Shown in pieces: positions 13,801 to 24,368 of a DNA stretch of 64,000 nucleotides (positions are counted from its first letter, which is position 1; each line of letters opens with the position of its first letter). The notes under the pieces are model-generated. The model was not told the origin of the DNA and ran no database searches. It saw nothing but the letters and a program-made list of their open reading frames with translations. The position numbers and the translations under genes are program-made. The DNA is from Eutreptiella sp. 'Long Island Sound 2002' (lineage: Eukaryota > Euglenozoa > Euglenophyceae > Eutreptiales > Eutreptiaceae): NCBI GenBank assembly GCA_964036045.1, contig OZ038381.1, positions 2,773,512 through 2,837,511 on the forward strand, given 5' to 3'.

Positions 13801-16800
13801 TGCAGCGGCGGGGATCCCCGATACCGCAGGGGTGAGGTAGCCAATTTGCCCACTTGTGGGCCACTTCTGATTTTGCCCCCCGCTCCGAAGCGGCGGGGAT
13901 CCCCGATACGGCAGGGGTGAGGTGGCCACTTTGCCCACTTGTGGGCCACTTCTGATTTTCCCCCCTGCCCTGCAGCGGCGGGGATCCCCGATACGGCAGG
14001 GGTGAGGTAGCCATTTTGCCCACTTGTGGGCCACTTCTGATTTTGCCCCCCGCTCCGAAGCAGGCAGCGGGGATCCCCGATACGGCAGGGGTGAGGTAGC
14101 CACTTTGCCCACTTGTGGGCCACTTCTGATTTCCCCCCCCGCTCTGAAGCGGTGGGGATCCCCGATACGGCAGGGGTGAGGTAGCCAATTTGCCCACTTG
14201 TGGGCCACTTCTGATTTTGCCCCCCGCTCTGCAGCGGCGGGGATCCCCGATACGGCAGGGGTGAGGTAGCCACTTTGCCCACTTGTGGGCCACTTCTGAT
14301 TTCCCCCCCCGCTCTGCAGCGGCGGGGATCCCCGATACGGCAGGGGTGAGATAGCCAATTTGCCCACTTGTGGGCCACTTCTGAGTTTGCCCCCCGCTCT
14401 GCAGCGGCGGGGATCCCCGATACGGCAGGGTTGAGGTAGCCACTTTGCCCACTTGTGGGCCACTTCTGATTTTGCCCCCCGCTCCGAAGCGGCGGGGATC
14501 CCCGATACGGCAGGGGTGAGGTAGCCACTTTGCCCACTTGTGGGCCACTTCTGATTTCCCCCCCCGCTCTGCAGCGGCGGGGATCCCCGATACGGCAGGG
14601 GTGAGATAGCCAATTTGCCCACTTGTGGGCCACTTCTGAGTTTGCCCCCCGCTCTGCAGCGGCGGGGATCCCCGATACCGCAGGGGTGAGGTAGCCAATT
14701 TGCCCACTTGTGGGCCACTTCTGATTTTGCCCCCCGCTCCGAAGCGGCGGGGATCCCCGATACGGCAGGGGTGAGGTGGCCACTTTGCCCACTTGTGGGC
14801 CACTTCTGATTTTCCCCCCTGCCCTGCAGCGGCGGGGATCCCCGATACGGCAGGGGTGAGGTAGCCATTTTGCCCACTTGTGGGCCACTTCTGATTTTGC
14901 CCCCCGCTCCGAAGCAGGCAGCGGGGATCCCCGATACGGCAGGGGTGAGGTAGCCACTTTGCCCACTTGTGGGCCACTTCTGATTTTGCCCTCCGCTCTG
15001 AAGCGGCGGGGATCCCCGATACGGCAGGGGTGAGGTAGCCACTTTGCCCACTTGTGGGCCACTTCTGATTCTGCCCCCCGCTCTGCAGCGGCGGGGATCC
15101 CGGATACGGCAGGGGTGAGGTAGCCAATTTGCCCACTTGTGGGGCACTTCTGATTTTGCCCCCCGCTCTGCAGCGGCGGGGATCCCCGATACGGCAGGGG
15201 TGAGGTAGCCAATTTGCCCACTTGTGGGCCACTTCTGATTTTGCCCCCCGCTCTGCAGCGGCGGGGATCCCGGATACGGCAGGGGTGAGGTAGCCAATTT
15301 GCCCACTTGTGGGCCATCTCTGATTTTGCCCCCCGCTCTAAAGCGGCGGGGATCCCCGATACGGTAAGGGTGAGGTAGCCAATTTGCCCATTTGTGGGCC
15401 ACTTCTGAGTTTGCCCCCCGCTCTGAAGCGGCGGGGATCCCCGATACGGCAGGGGTGAGGTAGCCACTTTGCCCACTTGTGGGCCACTTCTGATTTTGCC
15501 CCCCGCTCTGAAGCGGCGGGGATCCCCGATACGGCAGGGTTGAGGTAGCCACTTTGCCCACTTGTGGGCCACTTCTGATTTTGCCCCCCGCTCTGCAGCG
15601 GCGGGGATCCCGGATACGGCAGGGGTGAGGTAGCCAATTTGCCCACTTGTGGGCCACTTCTGATTTTGCCCCCCGCTCTGCAGCGGCGGGGATCCCCGAT
15701 ACGGCAGGGGTGAGGTAGCCACTTTGCCCACTTGTGGGCCACTTCTCATTTTGCCCCCCGCTCTGCAGCGGCGGGGATCCCCGATACGGCAGGGGTGAGG
15801 TAGCCAATTTGCCCACTTGTGGGCCACTTCTGATTTTGCCCCCTGCTCTGAAGTGGCGGGGATCCCCGATACGGCAGGGGTGAGGTAGCCACTTTGCCCA
15901 CTTGTGGGCCACTTCTGAGTTTGCCCCCCGCTCTGAAGCGGCGGGGATCCCCGATACGGCAGGGGTGAGGTAGCCACTTTGCCCACTTGTGGGCCACTTC
16001 TGATTTTGCCCCCCGCTCTGCAGCGGCGGGGATCCCCGATACGGTAGGGGTTAGGTAGCCAATTTGCCCACTTGTGGGCCACTTCTGATTTTGCCCCCCG
16101 CTCTGCAGCGGCGGGGATCCCCGATACGGCAGGGGTGAGGTAGCCACTTTGCCCACTTGTGGGCCATTTCTGCTTTTGCCCCCCGCTCTGCAGCGGCGGG
16201 GATCCCCGATACGGCAGGGGTGAGGTAGCCAAATTGCCCACTTGTGGGCCACTTCTCATTTTGCCCCCCGCTCTGCAGCGGCGGGGATCCCCGATACGGC
16301 AGGGGTGAGGTAGCCACTTTGCCCACTTGTGGGCCATTTCTGCTTTTGCCCCCCGCTCTGCAGCGGCGGGGATCCCCGATACGGCAGGGGTGAGGTAGCC
16401 ACTTTGCCCACTTGTGGGCCATTTCTGATTTTGCCCCCCGCTCTGCAACGGCGGGGATCCCCGATACGGCAGGGGCGAGGTAGCCAATTTGCCCACTTGT
16501 GGGCCATTTCTGTTTTTGACCCCCGCTCTGCAGCGGCGGGGATCCCCGATACCGCAGGGGTGAGGTAGCCAATTTGCCCACTTGTGGGCCATTTCTGATT
16601 TTGCCCCCCGCTCTGAAGCAGCGGGGATCCCCGATACGGCAGCGGTGAGGTAGCCAATTTGCCCACTTGTGGGCCACTTCTGATTTTGCCCCCCGCTCTG
16701 CAGCGGCGGGGATCCCCGATACGGCAGGGGTGAGGTAGCCAATTTGCCCACTTGTGGGCCACTTCTGATTTTGCCCCCCGCTCTGCAGCGGCGGGGATCC

Positions 16801-18150
16801 CGGATACGGCAGGGGTGAGGTAGCCAATTTGCCCACTTGTGGGCCACTTCTGATTTTCCCCCCCGCTCTGCAGCGGCGGGGATCCCCGATACGGCAGGGG
16901 TGAGGTAGCCAATTTGTCCACTTGTGGGCCACTTCTGATTTTGCCCCCCGCTATGCGGCAGCGGGGATCCCCGATACGGCAGGGGTGAGGTAGCCACTTT
17001 GCCCACTTGTGGGCCACTTCTGATTTTGCCCCCCGTTCTGCAGCGGCGGGGATCCCCGATACGGCAGGGGTGAGGTAGCCAATTTGCCCACTTGTGGGCC
17101 ACTTCTGCTTTTGCCCCCCGCTCTGCAGCGGCGGGGATCCCCGATACGGCAGGGGTGAGGTAGCCACTTTGCCCACTTGTGGGCCATTTCTGATTTTGCC
17201 CCCCGCTCTGCAGCCGCGGGGATCCCCGATACGGCAGGGGTGAGGTAGCCACTTTGCCCACTTGTGGGCCACTTCCGATTTTGCCCCCCGCTCTGCAGCG
17301 GCGGGGATCCCCGATACGGCAGGGGTGAGGTAGCCAATTTGCCCACTTGTGGGCCACTTCTGATTTTGCCCCCCGCTCTGAAGCGGCGGGGATCCCCGAT
17401 ACGGCAAGGGTGAGGTAGCCACTTTGCCCACTTGTGGGCCACTTCTGATTTTGCCCCCCGCTCTGAAGCGGCGGGGATCCCCGATACGGCAGGGGTGAGG
17501 TAGCCAATTTGCCCACTTGTGGGCCACTTCTGATTTTGCCCCCCGCTCTGCAGCGGCGGGGATCCCCGATACGGCAGGGGTGAGACACTTCTGATTTTGT
17601 TCCCCGCTCTGGAGCGGCGGGGATCCCCGATACGGCAGGGGTGAGGTAGCCAATTTGCCCACTTGTGGCCCGCTTCTGATTTTGCCCCCCGCTCCGAAGC
17701 AAGCAGCGGGGATCCCCGATACGGCAGGGGTGAGCCACTTCTGATTTTGCCCCCCGCTATGGAGCGGCGGGGATCCCCGATACGGCAGGGGTGAGGTAGC
17801 CAATTTGCCCACTTGTGGGCCACTTCTGATTTTGCCCCCTGCTCTGAAGCGGCGGGGATCCCCGATACGGCAAGGGTGAGGTAGCCACTTTGCCCACTTG
17901 TGGGCCACTTCTGATTTTGCCCCCCGCTGTGCAGCGGCGGGGATCCCCGATACGGCAGGGGTGAGGTAGCCAATTTGCCCCCTTGTGGGCCACTTCTGAT
18001 TTTGCCCCCCGCTCTGCAGCGGCGGGGATCCCCGATACGGCAGGGGTGAGGTAGCCACTTTGCCCACTTGTGGGCCACTTCTGATTTTGCCCCCCGCTCT
18101 GCAGCGGCGGGGATCCCCGATACGGCAGGGGTGGGGTAGCCAATTTGCCC
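1804..18150. repeat. 85-bp satellite array, about 190 copies
   Basis: One continuous head-to-tail array of an 85-bp monomer. Each monomer carries three inverted repeats in order: CCGCT-NNNN-AGCGG, the palindrome CGGGGATCCCCG (BamHI site), and GCCCAC-TT-GTGGGC. Monomers differ by point changes (ATTT/CTTT, CTGC/CTGA) and a few indels, for example at 6510, 8472, 9447, 10719, 12845, 17583 and 17733. The first monomer (1804-1890) is strongly diverged, as expected at an array edge. The minus-strand consensus has no stop codon in any frame and 85 mod 3 is 1, so frames of up to 3789 codons appear; I treat them as non-coding. Marker variants recur at multiples of 85 bp, showing internal block duplication. 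Confidence 0.97.
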
Positions 18151-18183
18151 TTGCAAAAAGGAGAGGTGGTAACGGACCCAAGG

Positions 18184-18870
18184 ATGCATGGTGAGGCCGA
18201 ACCCTGTGGTTTTTGTGGACGCACAACAGGCACGTGTATCACAAGTATTGTGGGCAAGAAAATCAGTAGCACATGCCCGTGTGTGGGCCCATTGAAGCTC
18301 GCAATTGCCACACGCAAAAAAGAAAACATGCCCCGTGAATGTCCTCTTCCCGGGTGCAGTGCCACCCCGTGGGTTTTGAACATCAAAACTCACTTGGCTC
18401 GGTGCCATCCAACCGTGCCACCCAACACCGTTGATTTGACGGAATGGGTTGTAGTTGGGCAGGACGATGAGAAAAAAAAGGGGCGAGCCAAAAAAATCCC
18501 CATGGTGATGAAGCCCAAGATCACTTTAAAAGTGGCAAAGGCGGTGGACAACGAGAGTGCGTCCTTCTCTGAAGCCTCTCTTGGACGCTCCGATTTGGAC
18601 TGGAAACCGGAGGAGGATGCAAGCTCTATGGAATCTAGGTCTTCCGCAGATAACGATTCGTCTAGCGGTAACGAGAGTGCCGCAACTTCCGAGGATGGCA
18701 ATAGCTCCTCTTCTTCCTCATCTTCTTCCTCTTCCACCTCTTCTTCCGGGGTGGAAGTTGTCCCGCAAAAGAAAGCCGTTCCTGGCAAGGGCACAAATCG
18801 GCCCATCAGCGCTACCAAGCAAAATGCGAAGAAGCGTTGCACGGTGAAGACGTCAGGGCGGAAGAAGTAG
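18184..18870 (+). CDS. Cys/His-rich, Ser-rich basic protein, possibly transposon-associated
   Basis: A 228-residue protein from the first ATG (18184) to TAG (18868-18870); the frame is open 39 bp further upstream but without an ATG. The N-terminal 76 residues carry a dense set of likely zinc ligands: C8, C11 (CGFCGR), C18, C31, C33, then C53-x4-C58, H70 and C74-H75 (CPLPGC...HLARCHP). A Lys-rich segment (about 95-115) could be a nuclear localisation signal. Residues of about 120-190 are Ser/Asp/Glu-rich with a poly-Ser run, and the C-terminus is basic (ending SGRKK). From memory, CGFCGR plus a C2H2-like pair resembles zinc-binding segments of large transposon-related families in fungi and algae; I could not check this. 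The gene starts 34 bp after the last satellite monomer and faces the transposase-like pseudogene tail to tail. A nuclear DNA-binding role is inference. Confidence 0.6.
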   Translation: MHGEAEPCGFCGRTTGTCITSIVGKKISSTCPCVGPLKLAIATRKKENMPRECPLPGCSATPWVLNIKTHLARCHPTVPPNTVDLTEWVVVGQDDEKKKGRAKKIPMVMKPKITLKVAKAVDNESASFSEASLGRSDLDWKPEEDASSMESRSSADNDSSSGNESAATSEDGNSSSSSSSSSSSTSSSGVEVVPQKKAVPGKGTNRPISATKQNAKKRCTVKTSGRKK

Positions 18871-18883
18871 GCGGAGCTACATG

Positions 18884-18901
18884 CACACACACACACACAC
18901 A
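18884..18901. repeat. (CA)n microsatellite
   Basis: Nine CA dinucleotides just downstream of the stop codon of the Cys/His-rich gene. Confidence 0.9.
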
Positions 18902-19116
18902 CGTCACAAACGGATACCTCCCCCACCCCCTACACCTCCTCACTCTCCCTCTCCTTCCCTTGTAGTTGCATGCACACTAGGACTGGAAGGCCCACACAAT
19001 GGCGCGGGGAGGGAGGCCTGGCCAGCCATAGCTTTAAGGGCCTCCCGAGTTGCGTTGGCCGACCAGTACAGTCACACACACACACCCCTTCTTTTAGGCC
19101 CTCCCCTTGACGCATT

Positions 19117-19235
19117 TCTCACCCCATGGTGTATTTCTAACCCCATGATGCATTCCGAACCCCATGACGGACCTTGATGCGGGTCAACCCCCATGCTGCA
19201 ATTCTAACCCCATGGTGTACTTCGAACCCCATGAC
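19117..19235. repeat. Degenerate 19-bp minisatellite
   Basis: Repeated units built on TTCTAACCCCATGRTGYA and TTCGAACCCCATGACSG, about six copies with an irregular spacer near 19166-19185. No coding potential is apparent. Confidence 0.7.
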
Positions 19236-19399
19236 CGCCTCGGAGACCCACAGTCCCGAGGTTTCTGGTACCCACGGCCGGAAATACCCAAGCCGATGAA
19301 ACCCTACCATAGACGTTGGTAGGGGCGGTGCGAATTGTCGGATCACACCTGGGCCGCATACCCAACTGTTCGGAGGTGCCCGACACTATGTTCTTCATG

Positions 19400-19560
19400 G
19401 GGGGGGGGTTTGGGGGGCTGGGGGGCCGTTTCCGCGGACAATACCCCCGCGCGGCGAAAAACCCCCTTAAACCCCCCCCCCCAAACCCCCCCCCCTTTTT
19501 AAATTTGGCTCTGGGGGGGTTTTAAGCATGATATCCGATTTCCGAGAATCCCGCCCCCCC
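19400..19560. repeat. G/C homopolymer block with hairpin-prone repeat
   Basis: A G-rich stretch at 19400-19428 is followed by C-rich tracts. At about 19484-19527 AAACCCCCCCCCC-TTTTTAAA, TTTGGCTCT and GGGGGGG-TTTTAAG form a directly repeated relative of the segment at about 1660-1712. The two loci may carry the same dispersed short element. Confidence 0.5.
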
Positions 19561-19564
19561 TGTG

Positions 19565-21236
19565 GTGCCCAATGGTGTTGTAACGGAAGGTCAAATTTCA
19601 AAAACCACCACTCCCACCCTTGCAAAACCACCTCCCCTCCCGTTCCAATGCCGTAGCCCCCAGCATTCCCCCACCCCCCCCGCGGGCCGTGTGGTCGTCG
19701 TAGGCCCGCTTGAGAATGGCGTTGAGGCTCTCAACGACATCGGCGCACACCGCACCTAAACTGACCCCAAGCCGCGCCGCATTAGCCACCGCCAATGTCA
19801 CATCCTCCTCCAAGTAGAAGAGGTATGTCGATTGGCAGGCAACCTTGCCACAATGCACGCGGTACGCCCGCGTGACCTCCGCGGCCCGTAGGTCGGCGCG
19901 CGGTGGGGTATCCGGGTACAAGTCCCGGAGGAGGTCCTACATGGCAACCACTGCTTGCCACTCATCGTCCTCCGGGGCGTAGGCCAATAATGGCCCGAGT
20001 CCTCCCATGTGAGGAACAACGCCCGTGCCTCCTCTCCGTCAAGCGAAGCCCAGGCCCCCAACCTGAGCCCGTTGCGAGCCCGGTAGAGCACGTGTTGCAC
20101 GGCCACGGCGTTGTCTTTGGGAAGGTCCCCTAGGCGGGCCTCAATGAAGGCCGCTTGGAGGCGGCCCATGGCCATGCAACAATGGAGGATGCATAGGACG
20201 ACCAAGCACCGCTGCACCACAACGTGCGGGTCTCCTACGCACCCCCCATTCTCCAAGCTCAGGCCCGTCTCCTGATAGCGGCGACGCGCCACCGCCTCCC
20301 TCTCCAATGTGTGGCGGACCGCCGCCTTCACCCACGCCGCCGCAACCTTGTCCCACACACCTATATTGTAAATTGAGCCCACCATGGGCGATATGGAGAC
20401 GCCAATGAGGCGTCTCACGCAGGGTTGGCCACCCCCAACGACCAACTCAGCGGGCACCCACTTGGTGCCCCAGTAGAACTTCTTGCAGTCGCGGACCGAC
20501 TGCAACACCTACGAACAAAAGGGAATCAATTTTGGAATTAGTTTTTCGAGGTTAATATTAGATTAAAATTTCAGTCGGCATTAATTTTTGCGAAATATTA
20601 AGTATTAACTTCGAGAAATTACCGCAAAAATGAAAGCGAAACAGAACGACCGTATACCTGCAGGTTCTTGGACCATATTGTCGCTAGCGCGGCCATGTCC
20701 TTATTCGCGCATACGGCCATGCCTATCACCCATAGGTAGGCGGGTGTTCGGCCCCGTGCGCCGTGGTTGAGGAGCCCAATGGAAAGTTGGGTTGAACTTC
20801 CAGCGGCGCATGGGTAAGCATCCCCACGGATGAGGAAAGTGAGGGGCCGCTTCCAATCGATGGTGTCCACAAGGGGTGGATGCGATTGGATGTAGGCGGC
20901 CCACGATTGCAACGGCCAAGAGCGGCTGCTTGTGGGGGGTTCCGACACGGACACGGGTCGATCTAGCGCAAGCGGCTTGACCAACTGTGTCCATGAAGTG
21001 GTCAAGTGAAGGGATGGGGCGGGGGAATGGGAGGCCTGTTGCGGCGGTGTACGCGGCCCCCCGGCGGGTCATGAAGTCCGACACATGCCAGAGGCCGCCC
21101 TTGGGGACATTCAAGTCCATAAGTAACCCGATCAATTCGGGTGCTGAGAAGAGGACGGAGGCATATTGCTTCACGGCCTCTATTTGCTTGTTGCGGATGA
21201 GCGGGAGTTGGGCAACCTCGGTGGCCTCGTACCTAT
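19565..21236 (-). pseudogene. Decayed transposase-like gene (unrecognised family)
   Basis: Minus-strand coding sequence in at least two exons with several breaks. The upstream exon (21236 down to 20658) gives segments such as FSAPELIGLLMDLNVPKGG and then, after a frame change near 21000, RGDAYPCAAGSSTQLSIGLL. The next exon (20508 down) gives RCLVVLCILHCCMAMGRLQA, changes frame near 20000, meets TAG at 19937-19939, and continues as CADVVESLNAILKRAYDDH. A third frame change near 19640 leads to VVLQGWEWWFLKFDLPL. The order of segments stays collinear, so this is one eroded gene. The His/Cys-rich helix, the ...ESLNAILKRA... motif and the Trp-rich end look like a multi-copy transposase-type protein; the family is my inference. 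A probable acceptor (CCTATAG) at 21237 suggests further upstream exons that I cannot place. Confidence 0.6.
20509..20657 (-). other. Spliceosomal intron in the transposase-like pseudogene
   Basis: On the minus strand the upstream exon ends CCTGCAG, followed by GTATACGG; the intron ends GTTCGTAG before GTGTTGCAG. The intron is 149 bp, phase 0, and clearly AT-richer than the flanking GC-rich exons. Joining the exons keeps one reading frame (...WSKNLQ|VLQSVRD...). This is the best direct evidence that the window is eukaryotic nuclear DNA. Confidence 0.75.
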
Positions 21237-23239
21237 AGGACTATGCAACCCGTGTAGCAACCTATTGGGCACCCTTTGACCACCCAAACACTTCAAGTGG
21301 GCATGGTGCGCGCACAAGCAAAGCGGTGCAAATGACCCAAAATTGGGTTAACGTGCTAATATTTGCCAGGTCAATTTTCCCCCCCTTTCATATATTAAAA
21401 ATTGAAATTAACCATATTGGTTTTAACGTAGGTCTCTAGTGGGTGGATGCGAGAGCGAGGGAAGGGGGGGTGAGGAATGCATTTCGGAGCAGAGCATGGG
21501 GTTCTTGCGCCTTTGTGATTCCGCACACGTGACCTCACCTGCATCGTGGCCTTGACGCATGGTGCAGCGTGCTGCAGCACCTTGAAATTCGGGGCCTATT
21601 GGTGCTTGCTTGCCACTCCTGCTCAGCCATTGGATTCAGGGCGTTTATTGTGGCGGGTCCCACGGCACCAAACACACCCACCACCACACCCGCCACACCG
21701 CTGGGGACTTGGCCGTTTTCAGGGGGGCATGGGTTGGCTGCAGATCCGTGATGTCGGGGTGGCCCCTTGGCCGTTGTTGCGTGACCGTGTGGTGGCAATG
21801 GGAGTACGTGTAAAGCCATGGGAAGCCATGTAGCACCAACGAGGCCCTCCTACTGGTGCTCATTGCCCCCAAAACAGCGCTGCTTTGGGTCTGTGGAACT
21901 TGCTTGAGGACCGAGGCTTGTGAATGACAAGCTCCGAGGCGGACTATGCTCTCCCCCTTCTCCCCCATTGAAACGGATGTGTGCGGGTGACCCAGCCCGA
22001 GGCCCCAGCCCCCATCGTGATTTGCGGCTCTGTCGCTCTTGGCCCGTCCACCAGCAGGCTCGAGGGCAGGGCAAATTGAGGTGCTGATGAGAGTGGGACC
22101 CCACATTCGCGCGATGCCACGTGCACTTGTCGCACGTGCCATGACACGTGGCGCCACACGCGCGAGTACGGACACACACCACACACTGGGGGCGACACCC
22201 GACACATCTGCGACGACCTGCAAGGGGCACATGCTCGATGACACACCCCTCGCGATGACAGGCACACAGTGCTTACCACGACGCAACGCCACGCCGGTGA
22301 CGACAGATGTCCCTGGAAGGACGTTACGGATCCCATTGAGATATAGAATTGGTAATGCGACTCTGAGGATTTTGGGAGGATTTTGGGAGTTAGAACCCCA
22401 GCCTCAGCCCATGTGTTTCGCTTTTGGATGCGAAGGTAGAGTGTATGTTGGATTTTACTAGAGGCCGGAGTCCAGTACATTTCCACTAGAGTCTAACCCT
22501 GGCTTTCGAACTCTTTTTCACTAGAATGGGTAGTGGGTTGCAGGGTTACATCCCTGTTTCCCAGTGGTCATTGCTGCTGTATTACCATCCTGTTACTCCG
22601 CTACAGCACTCCCGTATCGTTACTATTGCACCTCCTATACAGTTGCCCCTATATTGTTGCCATCTGTTCTCCTGCATCACTACACCCTACCGGTCTCCTT
22701 AATCATGCCTCCTGCACCATCCCTGCAACTTTATATTTGCTGCGACATCATGGCTGCCGAGCTCCTTATCGCTTAAAGGGGGTCCACCGTGCGCTGTGTG
22801 TGCTGTGCAAAAAGTAGGCTATTTTGCACCACTTGTCCATGATATTGCTGTGGTTCCTCAAGCACTCGTGTTGTTTGGCCAAAAGGGGGGGGTAGTGTAT
22901 TGTGCATCATTGTAGCATCATCTGCCCCCCTCTGCTTGCACATACTTTCTGAAACGGGCACCCTGAGATGATACACTTTCAATGGGCTTGCTGCAGGACG
23001 TCATGCATCCCTTCTTATTTCTCAGACCCACTTTCTCATCCTCCATGGGGATAGGGTGTTCTACACCGCTCCAACAGCGTGTGAGTTTCTGCCATGATGG
23101 CTGTGACTGCAGGAGACATCGGAACGCTCTACGTGTTACCTTTTATTTGTACCCAAATTGCTTGCACGAGCATATTTCTGATATTGATGTCCCTGAGTTG
23201 CCACTTAATTTCTTTCAATATGTCGTCAAGCGCTGTCAA
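21237..23239. other. No gene recognised; possible upstream part of the transposase-like pseudogene
   Basis: AT-rich DNA at about 21340-21420 could belong to an intron of the minus-strand pseudogene. 22090-22300 is rich in CACGTG-like and CACA motifs. Overlapping ORFs on both strands (for example minus 21944-22486, plus 22982-23320) have low-complexity or unconvincing composition. I see no RNA gene or mobile-element end here. Confidence 0.4.
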
Positions 23240-23455
23240 GCCAAGCGCTCCACTTGTGGGCGGCTCCTGATTTTGTCCCACGCTCTCAGCCGTTGGGGCC
23301 CCTGTGGACGGCACGGGTGACGTAGCCAATCTGCCCACTTGTGGGCCACATCTGATTTTGTCCCCCTCCTTGAAGCCTTGGGGCCGTTGCTGATTTTGCC
23401 CCCTGCTCTGAAGCGTTGGGGACCCCCCAAGCGGCAGGGGTGAGGTCACCATGCA
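23240..23455. repeat. Diverged 85-bp satellite monomers (first kinase copy)
   Basis: About two and a half ancient relatives of the 85-bp monomer, recognised by CCACTTGTGGGC, TCTGATTTTGTCCC and GCAGGGGTGAGG. They lie about 0.9 kb upstream of the kinase gene and are shared with the second kinase copy at about 49978-50190. Confidence 0.85.
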
Positions 23456-23588
23456 CGAAGAAATTGGCCACCCTGAGTCCATTGGGCACGGATGATACGC
23501 TTGGAATATGAATCAAGAGGTGCCCGTATGTTTAACCGTACCGGAAAATGTTGTCGTGCCTATCAGGGTTGATGCACTGTTGACATAA

Positions 23589-24368
23589 TCACAATTCCCC
23601 TTTGACTGGCACCTTTTGTATTAGACTCACCTCACATACAGCCGCACCCCCGCCATTCTCTGTGATTTGTGTGCGCATATCAACACCCCGATACATATTA
23701 TCGTACGATAGTGCGTCATTGAATTCCCCCTGCCAATCCCATTGCTCCACATCAAAGCCACATAAATTTTGGAATCTCCTCATTGCTTCCTACATGAAGT
23801 CTTGGTAATTAAAGGTACAATGCCAAGTTATCATATTTATTCCCAAAGGATTTTTAGTAAATGTGGTCGGTGAGGTTTGGCACAAGAACATCCTTGCCAT
23901 CGAGCTTTGTGTTCAGCCCCGTAAAAGAGGATGCTGCTCTTGCTGTACATGTTTAGGGGGCCAGAACAGCACTCGATCAGTGGCATGCCCCCTGGGGAGA
24001 AGGCCCCTCTCCCCTGCCCAATTCACGTCTTTGTGCAGACTGCGTGTTACCCTCTTCAGCCCCAACCAGCAAACAGCAAGCTTGTGTGCATGTGCAATGG
24101 AAGAAAACCAAACCAGCAACGGCCCCCAATGTGCATGCTTTCTGTGCATCCGAAGCATCAGTGAAATTTGGCATAGCTGAATCCACAGCCTGCCCCCTTT
24201 TTTCTGCCAGTGTACAAGTTGTTTTTTGTTGTACTGGGTTGGTAGATTGAAATCTGATGTAGTGGTGAGGACAAGGGCCTGCAATTGGGGGAACAGCTCT
24301 TCTTGTTCATTGCAGTCTGACTGAAGATGTCGGCCATCGTCTCTGTGGTCCCACATGAGCAGGGCCAT
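23589..24368 (-). pseudogene. Unusually open minus-strand frame, possible eroded gene
   Basis: One minus-strand frame runs from 24368 to 23589 with only two internal stops (at 23913-23915 and TAG at 23790-23792). The last part, from 23789, reads as protein-like sequence (FQNLCGFDVEQWDWQGEFND, then YDNMYRGVDM). CATGTAG at 23790 could instead be a splice acceptor. It overlaps the first 42 bp of the kinase gene in antisense. The duplicate (50327-51106) keeps the same frame and the same stops, but the two are too similar for this to show selection. I do not recognise a family. Confidence 0.25.

Noticed and set aside
2489-17738. Giant minus-strand ORFs (up to 3789 codons) as a repetitive protein gene
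   Set aside because: They coincide with the 85-bp satellite, several frames are open over the same DNA, and indels just switch between open frames. This is expected from a stop-free consensus of length 1 mod 3.
1804-18150. CRISPR-like array
   Set aside because: The repeats are contiguous 85-bp monomers without unique spacers, and the window is eukaryotic.
18256-18408. Minus-strand ORFs running from the Cys/His-rich gene into the satellite
   Set aside because: They are antisense to the plus-strand gene and continue in stop-free satellite DNA.
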